A stretch of 64,000 nt of DNA, taken from Setophaga petechia. Lineage: Eukaryota > Chordata > Aves > Passeriformes > Parulidae. Location: assembly GCA_024362935.1 (NCBI GenBank), contig JANCRA010000008.1, positions 32,544,557 to 32,608,556 of the forward strand, in the 5' to 3' direction. Below, piece after piece: positions 1-10,535 of this stretch (position 1 is its first letter; the number at the start of each line of letters is the position of its first letter). The translations under genes and the position numbers were made by a program. The notes beneath the pieces are model-generated. The model saw nothing but the letters and a program-made list of their open reading frames with translations. It did no database searches and was not told the DNA's origin.

Positions 1-592
1 CACCCACTCGGATGCAATGTCCTTTCAGGTACTTGTAGAGAACAATAAAGTCTCTCTTGAGCATCCTTTTCTCCAGACTAAACAACCCCCTAAGTCTTGC
101 TCCAGATCTTTCACCAGCTCCATTGTCCTTCTCTGGATTCATTCTAGCACCTCAATGTCCTTCTTGTCCTGAGGGGCCCAACACTGAACACATGATTTCA
201 GGTGCAGCCTCAGCAGCGCCGAGTACAGGGTGACAATCCCTGCTCCTATATAGTGTGGCCACACTATTCTCCACACTGGCCAGGAAGCCCCCGGCCTCCT
301 TGGCCACCTGGGCACACACTGGCTCATGTTCAGCCACTGTCACTCAGCACTCCCAGGTCCTTTTCCACCAGCAGCTTTCCAGCCACTCTGCCCCCAGCCT
401 GTGGTGCTGCCTGGGGTTGTTGTGACCTAAGGGCATAACTGGCACCTCAACATATTGAGACCTCATCCTGTGGTTTTCAGCCCATTGATCCAGCCTGTCC
501 AGATCCCTCTGCAGAGCCTTCCTACCCTTCAGCAGATCAACAGTCCCACCACCCAACCTGGTGTCATCTGTGAACTTACTAAGAGCACCACA
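1..592 (-). mobile_element. CR1 LINE fragment, ORF2 reverse-transcriptase C-terminal part, truncated by window edge
   Basis: Read on the minus strand, this is the distal reverse-transcriptase part of avian CR1 ORF2. Recognisable pieces are [20 protein letters not shown] (near 490-550), [20 protein letters not shown] (near 375-440) and [26 protein letters not shown] (near 150-235). Together they follow the order of the CR1 polymerase C-terminus. The pieces fall in different frames, so the element is dead. Its upstream end stops at about 592, a typical 5' truncation. The rest of its 3' end lies beyond base 1. It encodes no functional product. Confidence 0.93.
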
Positions 593-3500
593 AAACTCTC
601 AAAGGTGAACTTTCTGTCACATATTTTTAAACTTTCAGAGAAAGGGACAATTTTGATTATATTTAAAGTAAGTCATTGACATGTTTCACACTACAATAAA
701 CTTGACTCTTCTGCAAAATTTAAAATTATTTTGAAATTTAATCATTTTCATCTTTTTGGTGAATATGATTTCATTTTGTGTACAAGTAGGCTGGACTGTG
801 CTGTGAATTCTTGGATACTTGCAAGTCTCTCTTTGATAGAACTCCTCTAATTTAATCAGAACTTACAATTTGTTCCTCACCTCCAGCTTCTCCCTTTACT
901 GAGCTTATTTTTTAATTTGAAAAAAAAATTAGAAAAAGACACAAAATTTTCTGAGTTACAGTCTTCTGTAGACAGTAATACATTATTGTATATTTTTAGA
1001 TTATACTTTATTGCCCTGATCAAAGAGCTTTTAAAAGTGTAAGAATATAGTGTAGCCTCACCTTGCCAGTACAGAAATTAATAAATTAGAATAAGCCAAG
1101 GTACTCTTTACTATGTTAAAGAAACTTCCAATTTCAGCATGATGTACAAATTATTAGAGAATTATTATAATGTGGTTTCAGATTTTTCCATACTTGGACA
1201 TTATTGCCCATTTTATGATAAATTATTTTTTTCATAAAGAACCTAATTGTTTTAATCGAATTACCTGAAAAGCTTGGTTTTAATTATAAATGTGATGATT
1301 CTTAACCCCATAATGTAAAAAGCTTGATGAAAGGACACATAAAAGTTTGAATTCCACACAACAAGAAAAGTACACAGTATTGTTTTTAAAATAATCTGAT
1401 TTTTAGTCAGTGTCTTGATTTATAAACATATATGCTTGTCAATACTGAATCGCCAATCTCTCCTAGAGCAGCTTTGATAGTGTTTCATTTTAAAAATCAA
1501 ATTTTACAATTTGACAACTATTTTTCTTCCATTCTGCTATGTGAAAGAGCCACACCCACAAAAACGTTTTACAACGTGGGTAAAATAGTGAAGCTGCATG
1601 CAATGCTGATAAAAATCATGCAACAATGTCTATAAAACAATTTTTTTCTTTCTTATTTTTAATTTTTTGCAGCATATATAATTTTGGGGTTTTGTTTAAA
1701 TAAGGATAAAAGGTAAACATATTTGACATGGATGTATCATCCTTTTATGTTAAGCTGGCTGTACCTGCCAAAGGTCTATACAAGAACACAGGAAATTTTA
1801 TGCAGTTGGATGGAAAGCAACTCTGGATACCGGAGAGAAGAATCCATTGTGCTCAGTGGCCAATGTAGTCCTTTGGTAACAGGGGATACTGCAGAGAATA
1901 GTATTGGGAAAGCTTGCACCTGCTGGATTGGAGTTGAGAGAGTATCACACTTGAAAAAATGTTGGCTTTTGACATTAAATTGTGGACTTTATGATTTAAT
2001 GACAGAGAGGGCTGATTTATTTTAATTTTTTCATAATCCAGTATGAAGGATGAAAATCTATCCCTTGTATTAAGAGTTCACATTTTTTTCCTATATCATT
2101 TTAGCTCACAAATGGATGATAAGATTTAGGTGGTTGGATTTACCTGCTGACTCCATGGATTAGCTGCCAGATGATTGTCACCTTCACTTGCAAAGCCGTT
2201 GTGTGTGTTTGGGTTTTGAGTTTTGTCAATACTGATAGTAGTTCCACGACAATAAGTTTTGAGCAGCAACTTTCATGTTCAGTTTTTGTCCTAATAGATG
2301 TAGCTTTGGAAACATTTGAAAACTGATGTGCTGGCTGCTGGCAGAACACACCTTTCTGCTTCTGTGCTGCATTTAGTCAATTTTACTAAAGACTTTTAAC
2401 TTCATTAAAGGAGAACCATCAGACTCCCTCATAAAGGTTTTGCCACTACAGTTGCACACAGATAGCTCCCAGACTAATAAGGGCTGGAGGTAAAGGTAAT
2501 AGCAGTAAGTTCCACTCACATTTCTGTCTTATGCATTCCTATGTTAAAGTGCCTTCTCTCTCTTGGAAAAACCTACCACTGGCATTTAATGTAAGAGTCA
2601 ATCATCTTTTCTTTTGGAAATGAATCTTGAAATCTTGCTATTTTGAAGATAAGTAGATTTAAATAATAAATTAGTATTGGAGCTTAAAAGTTGCTAGCTC
2701 TCAGCTAGAAAAACTTTCTTTGGATTTCCTGTTTCACACATATTTTGTATCTTTTGGGCAGTATTAAAATACCCTTCATAATGAACCTCTTGTCTCACAG
2801 TCTTTCATTCTTGGCTCTTTGACTTACTCTTTCCTCACTGATTATTTACTGATTATTTGAATTGAAGAGGAAACTATGTTTAATTGTGCAATTTTGAGAG
2901 GACTTAGTGAGTAAAAAGACTCAGACTCTGATAAGAAGATTAAGAAATCAGAGGAAGGGAGGTGGTGAGACAAGTACAATTTTTTACAGAACAAATACAT
3001 ATATTTTTGTAATGGGCCTTGTTTTGTTTTTCTCACCAGGGCATTGCCATCCCCATCATACCCCTGATTCAGCTCTCAGAAAGTTTGATTTTCTGCTGAA
3101 TAAGGTCCAGACACTTCAGATTGTATTGGTTAGATTTTTCATTTCCTTACTTGGACAAAGATATACAATGTTTAGGGATTAAGTTTTTCCGATTTCAATT
3201 GCAACCTATATACTTCATTGCCTAAGTGCTACTTTAGCATCAGTTGCAAGAATATAAATAAAAAGCACCACTCTCTATTTGTTCATCTAAGACCTTGAAA
3301 AGCAGTAAATCAAAATCCTTTCGTGGTCTACCTTCAGTTCTCATGACAGGACCAATACATTTGGACTGCTGCAACTTATTTAGATGATGTTTGTCAAGAT
3401 GGTGGCTTTAAAACACATAGCAGCTTTTTTACAGCAAATCTGATTACTATTTTATGTGTCTAACCCCATGGCAGAGAGGACCTTAAACATTTCGCCTTTC

Positions 3501-5992
3501 CAAGCAAGTTTACTCCACAATTCAGGGACAGTCTCTGTGTTCCTGGAAACAATTTAGATGTGCAGAAAAAGAGAGATTTTGTCTGGTCTTGAGTGGTCAG
3601 TGAGAGAGAGAGAGCAGAACATACAAAGTAACAATGTTTCCCATCCCAGGAAATGAAGTAGCATGCACTATTTCCTCACAGAGTAAAATAATCTAATCGA
3701 CACTGTAGATGGACAGCTGTGATTAACTTATTTTGTCTAAAAGCTTAATTTTGCCACTCGGTGTAGACTGAGTAGAATGGAAATAGCTATCCTAGGTGAG
3801 GACCCAAGGATTTTAGGAGACAGGAAATGAAGTTGCTGGTACACATACACATCTTTTTAATAGAAGCCATGGTAAAAAAAAATAGAATTTGGATTTTGTC
3901 AAACACAAAGCAGAGTTTCCTTAACGTACCAGGGAGAAAGCTCAGGCTACATTACTGCATCTAAGAGTTAAATGGTGATCAATTTGATCTTTGGAAGTGT
4001 TTTATTCTCATTCTTGCTTTTTCAGCTAGTTCCCCTGCTTTTTTTTTAGGGCATGGCTTTGATTGCAAGTTAGATCTTTGAAAATATGTCCATGAATTTA
4101 ATCTCTTGGACATGTAATTAATCTTCATATAGCTTTGGTAGTAATGCAAACACACCTGTAGGATGTTTTCCTTTGAAAACACAACGAGAGAACCTGTAAT
4201 AAATCTGAGAGTGATAGCTTTATCGTGACTGACAGAGCTGCTGGAGGCCTCTTCTTTATGAGTATAATTTGGAAGTATATAAAGGAGAGATTGATTTCCA
4301 CAGATCACTCTCTTTTCCTTAGTATATATTCTTAGTCTGTATAACCCACTCTAATTTTTATTTTACAAAAAGACCTAACACATGTGACTTGATTAAAACA
4401 ATGCATATTGCATTTCTGTGAGTCAGCACAGGCCAATGTGAACACAATTTAATTTTGTACTTTGCAAGCCCCATGACTGAGTGCTGTGCATCATTTATCA
4501 GGGACTTGCAGCTCTCTTCCTTGTCAAGACTTGTTCTTCTGGATCCTTTGGAAACAACAGTTTAACCTTTTGAACAGAGCCAGTACCTTCTAGCAGGCGA
4601 AGATGAAGTGCTTTGAGAAAGAGGCTATGGGAGTAATGAGATGTGACTCTGAGATGAGTCTTGCTTGACAAGGTACAACAAACCTCACATCTCATGCTAA
4701 GAAGCGGCTGTCACTTTGATCTGCATGAATCTTAGTGCTCCATGGATTTGAGCCACTATATGTGTATTGAGTCAGATCTTTTTTTCCTAGGGAAAAAGTT
4801 CTCCCAATGTCCACAGGGCCAACCAGGCAGTGCAAAGAATCTGACTCCTTGACTAACCCTCACAGCATTCACTTGGTACATAACAACAGCACTTCTACTG
4901 GTAGGGAAATTGAAAACTAACATTTTAAATAACTTGACTAATGTGTTCTTGCCTTAAGTTTCCTGTCTTGCGCCATGCTGCTACAGGACACTTTTTCCTT
5001 TTTACAAATCGCATCTCCTTAGAAATCTACAATTAACAGTTTTCTTAAATACCCCTCTGTTATGAACTGCGATGATTCTTTCTTACTTATTTATTCTGTA
5101 GGATGATTAGGCAGTAATTCTGTGTGGGATAGAGAAAGTGAGTGTTGATGGGAATTCACCAAATACAGAAAATGAAAAATTTGTGGAAATGAGAGGCTCT
5201 ATAAAACAAAGAACACCTTTCTACTTGCTTGTGCTCCTTTATTCTTGCCCAAATCCACAATAAGATATTTTCTCTGCCGTTTCTTTTATTTATAATTTAA
5301 AAAAAATGAGGAGAACACAGCTTGACCACAGCTAAGATATGTCTTCATTTGAGGTCATCACATTTTAGTGCTGTGTCAAAAAATGTGTTCAAGACAGAAA
5401 GAGATTCAGTCAGACACTGCACTGCCAATAATTGTCTTCTGTAATAGTTTGTCACATTGAAAGTATTAATTAAAGGAGTTGGGAGTTTTTTTAAAGTGTG
5501 ATGTAACTTGTTGCCAGCTGGCTGACCCAGAGCCTGAGGTAAGTTATATTTGTCTCTCTCAGAATAGGAAGGACAGATCTTTTATTTTTTTTTTTTTGTT
5601 AAAACCCTGTGTGCTTGGCTGTACTACACCAGGCAGATTGCTTGAAATGACTGGCTGCCAATGTAATTTGTGTTGGTAAATAAATATAAAATGTTGGGAT
5701 CTTTCAAAGATGGGATCAGGAGGCAATGACTGATGCCAAGCAGAGTGCACTCATTTCCTGAGAAACAAAACTGCTCCATCAGCTCACCTCAAGCTTGATT
5801 TGCACAAACTCCATTTGTTCTGTCTCTTCATAAGAAAAGCTGTTAAACTGAAAAATCTCCTACGTCTATTGTGTAATGTCAGGCTCACCTGGCTCCTTCA
5901 TGCAGCCTGAATAAAAGAGTATCCTTTGCCCTGTCCCATAAGGCTTGCTTTTTGTCTTCCTGTCAACCAGCTTAGCGATGCTGGTCAGTGTA
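593..5992. other. Unique AT-rich non-coding sequence
   Basis: No recognisable gene or clear mobile element. The longest frames are a 100-codon run at 1723-2025 (+) and a 109-codon run at 3979-4308 (-); neither shows a domain, signal peptide or codon bias. Minor features are a GA-rich dinucleotide run near 3602-3616 and a T-tract near 5585-5598. CpG is rare throughout. Confidence 0.65.
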
Positions 5993-6603
5993 TGTGCTAG
6001 CTTTGGCTGGGATAGAGTTAATTTTCTTCACAATAGCTACTATGGGGGCATATTTTGGATTTCTGCTGGAAATAGTATTGATAATCACAGGGATGCTTTC
6101 ATTACCGCTGACCAGAGCTAGTAGTGTTAAAAAAAACCCTTTTCCGTTCCTTATGCCACCTCGCTTGTGAGTGGGCTGGAGGTGCACAAGGTGTTGGGAA
6201 GGGACACAGCCAGGCCATCTGAACAAAACTGACTCAAGGGATACATCATACCATATGACATCACACCACATGACATCACGTTCAATATATGAAGCTGGGG
6301 GAAGAAGAAGGAAGTAGGGACATTTGAATAGATGGCATTTGCCTTCCCAAGTCACTGTGACATGATGGAGTGCAGCTTTCCTGTGGATGGTTGAACACCT
6401 GCCTGCCAATGGGAAGTGGTAAATGAATTTCTTGGTTTGCTTTGCTTGTGCCTGTGGCTTTTGCTTTACCTATTACGCTGTCTTTATCTCAACCCATGAG
6501 CTTTCTCAGTTTTACCTTCCTGCTTCTCTCCCTCATCACACTGCCCGGAGTGAGTGAGGAGTTGTGTGGTGCTGAGCTGACAGCTGGGGTTAAGCCACAA
6601 CAG
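5993..6603 (+). mobile_element. Solo LTR of an avian endogenous retrovirus, plus orientation
   Basis: A block of about 611 bp beginning TGTGCTAGCTTTGGCTGGGA and ending in GTTAAGCCACAACA. I recognise it as a widespread avian ERV LTR type. It has the TG...CA termini expected of an LTR, a TATA-like TATATGAA at 6286-6293 and duplicated TGACATCA elements upstream of that. The usual downstream polyadenylation signal is not intact; ATTACG at 6472-6477 sits where one would be expected. No gag, pol or env sequence adjoins it, so it is a solo LTR. The flanking pentamers GTGTA and GCATA are only weakly alike, so no target-site duplication is claimed. The 145-codon antisense frame (5972-6409) is an artefact of the repeat. 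A related LTR lies inverted at 25753-26296. Confidence 0.85.
6255..6279 (+). promoter_or_regulatory. Duplicated CRE/ATF-like TGACATCA motifs in the LTR U3
   Basis: TGACATCA occurs at 6256-6263 and again at 6271-6278, 15 bp apart, within a short tandem duplication of ATGACATCAC. The TATA-like box follows 8 bp after the second copy. TGACATCA is one base from the cyclic-AMP response element TGACGTCA and is the form expected after CpG decay or as an ATF/AP-1 variant. A role as the old retroviral enhancer is inferred from position only. Confidence 0.5.
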
Positions 6604-7320
6604 CATAGTGGCAGGAGGTGGAGCAAGGACATAGCTGATATAGGCATGCTAAAGTAAAATAGTGAGACACAGATAATAGATGTGGACTAGGGAAAAAACA
6701 GCTGAGACTCTGGTGCAAAAATTTCAAATTTGTACAGTTCTTCCAAAGGAAGAATAACTATGGCACAGCAGAAGGCAACATCTCCCAGGCATGAGGAAGC
6801 CTCCAGAAGCGGGTATCACCTGATAAAAAGAGGTGTAGATAAACCTGCTGTTTCCTCATCCTTGGAAAAGGCTAGAGCAAAGTATAGTAAAGTCCTGCCC
6901 ATTGTTAGTAGTAATAAGTTAGTCCCCTGTTGCACTCTACTTCACTAGGAAACTCAGACTGGTGTTTCCTATTTCACAGGGATCATTGAAGGTAAATGGA
7001 GAGTTGCTGCTAAGACAGACATGCAGAAACAGAACAAAACCCCACTTATTCTGAGGAACAATTTAGAACAGGGAAAATCCTTTGTAGAAATGAATAAACT
7101 CAACTAAAAGCAAACCACTATGCAGTTCAATAAAAGGTTGCCCTCTCCAGTCAAACAGATACAATTTGCCACGGTGTATAAAGAGGATCTTTTTCAATTT
7201 AGCTATTTCCATTAATGTATGAACCACTGATCAATATTAGACGTCGCTTAGCTTTTCAGGTCATGAGAAACAACTCACTGGCAAGCATTGTATTTCTAGG
7301 AGACAAAGTCAGTGGGGTAA
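6604..7320. other. Unique non-coding sequence between two LTRs
   Basis: About 700 bp of AT-rich sequence with no recognised gene or repeat. The 72-codon frame at 6730-6948 has no family resemblance and is treated as chance. GGTAA at 7316-7320 is the candidate left target-site duplication of the next element. Confidence 0.6.
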
Positions 7321-7591
7321 TGTCTTGGTTTGAAAGACAGGCGTCTGCTTGGGAAGGCGGGAGCCTCCCTTGGAATGGAAAACGTAAGCCCCCTCCCTCC
7401 AAATTATTATAATTTTGAAATTAAGGAGTTCTCAGACAAAGATATAGGAATCAGAATAACAGTTCTATACTAGTGTGTGTAATGAAGTAAACAAAACAAC
7501 AACTACAGCATTAACACCAAACAGAAGCAGGAACCCAGTCCCAGCCTTCTCTGCCGCGGTGCTGCTCCCTTTGGTGCAGTTCCGGGCACGG

Positions 7592-7605
7592 CCAGCAGGG
7601 GCGCT
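7592..7605 (+). promoter_or_regulatory. Degenerate CTCF-like motif
   Basis: CCAGCAGGGGCGCT matches the CTCF core except that it is one G short in the central run. It lies 57 bp upstream of a better match in the same orientation. Binding is uncertain because the spacing of the core is altered. Confidence 0.35.
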
Positions 7606-7648
7606 GCTGGCTCCCGGCGGGCGGGGCAGGTGCGGTGATTCCCCCGCG

Positions 7649-7664
7649 CCTGCAGGGGGCGCTG
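7649..7664 (+). promoter_or_regulatory. Strong CTCF-core-like motif
   Basis: CCTGCAGGGGGCGCTG fits the vertebrate CTCF core (CC-N-S-Y-AG-R-K-GGCGCY) at essentially every informative position. It is the best match I noticed in the window. It sits in the CpG-rich centre of the LTR-like element, so it may have arrived with a retroelement. Boundary or insulator activity is inference; the sequence shows only the motif. Confidence 0.6.
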
Positions 7665-8413
7665 TGGCGCAGGAAGCCCACGGCAATGGCGGCTTGGCCT
7701 AGACGGGAAGGGATGGAACAGGGGCTTCGCATCACAAACCCCCAGAGCAGCTGATCCCAGTGCTCCAGCAGGACTCTTGAGGAGCACCAAGCTGGAATGG
7801 CAGGAATGAACAAAAATCCCAGGCTGGTGGATGAGATGTATCAGAAGCTGCGTGGCGCTAGCTGGAGCTGTGGGATGTCCTGGCAAGGCAGGGGGTGCAG
7901 GGCCCCACAGTGCAGGGAAGCCCAGAATAGTGCCATAGAAGCGTCAGGGGTGGGGGAGTGGTGGCCTGGCTCAGAGCAGGGGAGAGGGAGGCAGGCTCAG
8001 GATTCAGAGCACCTGAGCAAACAATGATAGGTCCCTCTTTTGGTGAGGTAGGTGTTAATGAGGTCCCAGTTCATGGCTGCTCTCACAAGCAGAGGCTCAA
8101 CCCACAGCAGAAGAAACAGCTCTGGGCTGGGTTCTGATGGCCGCAGCGAATTCCCTCCCCCAGGTAGAAGCTCTGACCGTCCTCCTCCACAACTGAGAGA
8201 GTAAGAACCAGCAGCTGCCCCAGACCTGTCCTTCACCTGCCCAATTCCTGTGGTGTCTCCCCGTTCAGAGAGAAACTCCCAGAGACGTGTAACCAGATAC
8301 CCTCCTTTCCTCAGCTTGATCACTTTTGTTTCTTAAGTATCCAGTTGATAGTGCTTCCTAGCAACTTATGGGAAGAAATTCTAGAAGTAAAAATGAAGGA
8401 CAGGTACAGGTAA

Positions 8414-10047
8414 ATGTATTACCATACAAAGAAATTGAATACTTTCCATAGAAAGTTAACAATTAACAATTTCCCTTCATTGTGTCAAAGGTATAAAGAT
8501 TCAGGACTTTTCCAAAGGCTGTTAATTTCTGGGCAGTCATTTCAGTGTGGTTCTTGAATACATCTAGAGACCTGTGGAGAAGGAAACAGACCTTGAGTCA
8601 AGCTTCACCTGCCCTTGTAGACTTGCAAGGTCTAGCAAATTTCAAATGTAAGGAGGATCTGGGTAAGTAGACTACAAAAACAGAGTCAGGAAACTACATG
8701 ACAAACTCATAATTTGTAATTTCTGATTACTTTTTGTTAGAGCAGCTTTCTGAGGCCTCAACTATCAACACATCTCCATCATAACCAGCACTGAACATAT
8801 TTGTAATTGGACACTGTTCTTGTTCTGCAGTCTATAGCAATAAAGGAAAGTAATATATTAGCTGTTATACAGATGGAGGACTGGGAGATTAAATATCTTG
8901 TCCAGGGTCAAAAAGGAAATGTGTGACAGGTCTGGGACTTGTGAACCTGGAAATGTCGAGTTGAAGGCCTCAGCTGTGGGCTGTATATTTACCCCTGAGT
9001 GTTAGCTGACTGCACATTTAACAAAACACTCCAAAGGACACCAATATGTTATTGCTCCTATTGGAAAATGACTGGACAACCGTGCTTCTTCTGACAAGTG
9101 GCCAAATCTTGGCTGGGCAAACTATTCAGTTTTGATAAATTGTAGAAAGTAATTTTAAAAATAGATTGTTTAGTCTTCTGAGTATGCTTACATAGATTCT
9201 TCGCAGAACAAACTATGTCTCCTTCTTGTAAATATTAATAAATAATGTTTTTTACATTTCACTTAGGAGCACTCAAACAGGCAAGAAATAACCATGACTG
9301 CAAAGCCTGAGCTACTAATTCAGCTCAATGCCATCAGAAGAGTTTTTGTCAACATTGAGTTCAGGCAGTTAAAAAAGATGGACTAAGTATAGCAGGGATT
9401 TTGCCTTACTTGAACTACAGAGCTCCTCTTTTAGCGTAGGAAAGGAGGAAACGCTTTGGGAATCAATGACCCAGGTTGTGGCTCCATTAGTAGTTTGGCC
9501 CAATTTTAATTAGCTGATGATGTGTGCACTATCGTTTGCTAATAAAGGGTGTAATGATTTTAGATGGATGCTGCTATAAAGCCCCCAAATTTTACATGTG
9601 CACTGTCCAACATTAAGCCTTCTGGTCTCTTCTGGGTCATCTCCACTTCCAGTGGGAATCCTGAAAGGCTGTTCAGGCTTGAATGCAGCAGAGATGCTGA
9701 GCGAGGAGCTTTTCTGACTGGTGCTGTGCTGCAGTGGCTTTTGACAGCAGGATACCCAAACTCTCCCTGTAATTAACTGTGTACTGAGGGTCCATTAGAA
9801 AGGTGTGTGATGACCCTAGGCCACGGATTTCTGGCTTTACCACGGCCCTGGAAATATCAGGTTAGCATGAAATAATTTCAGTTTACACCATGTGACTCAA
9901 ATCAAGGCAAACCTTTTAATACCCTGAGTAGCAGGGTAGAAGGTCAGAGAAGATAGCATAGATGATGCTTTTTCAGAGTGTGATTAATTCTTTTCTGTGT
10001 AGTAAAAAAAAAAAAAAAGGGAGGAATAAATATTAATCAGAACACTT
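8414..10047. other. Non-coding stretch with a possible conserved segment near 9480-9800
   Basis: No gene or transposon recognised. The part from about 9480 to 9800 holds homeodomain-type cores (CCATTAG at 9484, TAATTAG at 9507-9513, TAATTAA near 9771) in sequence that looks less simple than its surroundings. It is only a weak conserved-element candidate. An A-tract lies just before 10020. Confidence 0.5.
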
Positions 10048-10076
10048 GAAATTACTAAATTCTTTTTAGTAATTTC
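10048..10076. repeat. Perfect 12-bp inverted repeat, 5-nt loop
   Basis: GAAATTACTAAA (10048-10059) is followed after TTCTT by its exact reverse complement TTTAGTAATTTC (10065-10076). A stem of this length with so short a loop is unlikely by chance in 64 kb. No terminal repeats or target duplications surround it, so it does not look like a transposon remnant. Local template switching during replication is a possible origin. Confidence 0.8.
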
Positions 10077-10113
10077 TTAGTCGCTTTCTTCTGTAGTGTG
10101 ATTGCCTCTTTTT

Positions 10114-10121
10114 TTGCGCAA
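10114..10121. promoter_or_regulatory. Perfect C/EBP palindrome TTGCGCAA
   Basis: TTGCGCAA is an ideal C/EBP half-site palindrome and contains two of the few CpG-type steps in this AT-rich area. An 8-bp match is expected about once per window by chance, somewhat less given CpG depletion, so function is not established. Confidence 0.3.
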
Positions 10122-10395
10122 CAAATGAGGGAGTCTATAATTTGATATTGAGTAGGATTTGCATCTTATTTAAGTTATTTTGCTGTTTAACAGAGGTACA
10201 ATACAGAAGTTCCTGTAGGAAAAAGGAAACCCAAAACCCTCCAGAAAGACAAATTGAGGCAAATCTAACATGCATGAGTTAAAAACTATGAGTCCTCGAC
10301 TAAATCTGTTTTTTGAAAATAGAGTGCATGTATGTGTATGTGTGAATTAAGAAAGTCCTATTTCTTTCCTTAGCAACACCACAAAAATATGAAAC

Positions 10396-10535
10396 AACTC
10401 AGGCTGGAGGGAAACTCATAAGATTGTCTGGTCCAAACTTTCATGGAAAAGAGAATCGAGGAGATCATCTAGCACCCTGTCCAATTGCATCTTGAAAACT
10501 TCCAGTCATAGGAGCTCTACAACATCCCTGGGTAA
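10396..10535 (-). mobile_element. Old diverged CR1 3'-region fragment
   Basis: CAACTCAGGCTGGAGGGAAA, then GATTGTCTGGTCCAAACTTT, then CACCCTGTCCAATTGCATCT and GGAGCTCTACAACATCCCTG, follow in order the reverse complement of a CR1 3' untranslated region. Divergence is high and both ends are ragged, which fits an old insertion. It is non-coding. Confidence 0.75.

Larger units (their letters stand above)
7321..8408 (-). mobile_element. LTR-like element of an avian ERV, probably minus orientation, GC-rich centre
   Basis: The left end, TGTCTTGGTTTGAAAGACAG followed by CCCCCTCCCTCCAAATTATT, resembles the 3' end of a songbird ERV LTR read on the opposite strand. The proposed element starts TG, ends CA (…AGGTACA at 8408) and is flanked by GGTAA at 7316-7320 and 8409-8413, a 5-bp duplication as in many retroviral insertions. 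A chance 5-bp match is possible, so the right boundary is tentative. At about 1.09 kb it is long for an LTR. The centre (7540-7700) is strikingly GC- and CpG-rich compared with everything nearby and carries CTCF-like motifs. Frames of 75-127 codons inside it are composition artefacts. Confidence 0.6.

Noticed and set aside
5972..6409. 145-codon minus-strand frame
   Set aside because: It is the antisense of the solo LTR. It has no family resemblance and is explained by the repeat.
7503..7886. 127-codon minus-strand frame rich in Pro, Ala and Arg
   Set aside because: GC-rich composition of the LTR-like element opens several frames at once on both strands; no domain or splice context.
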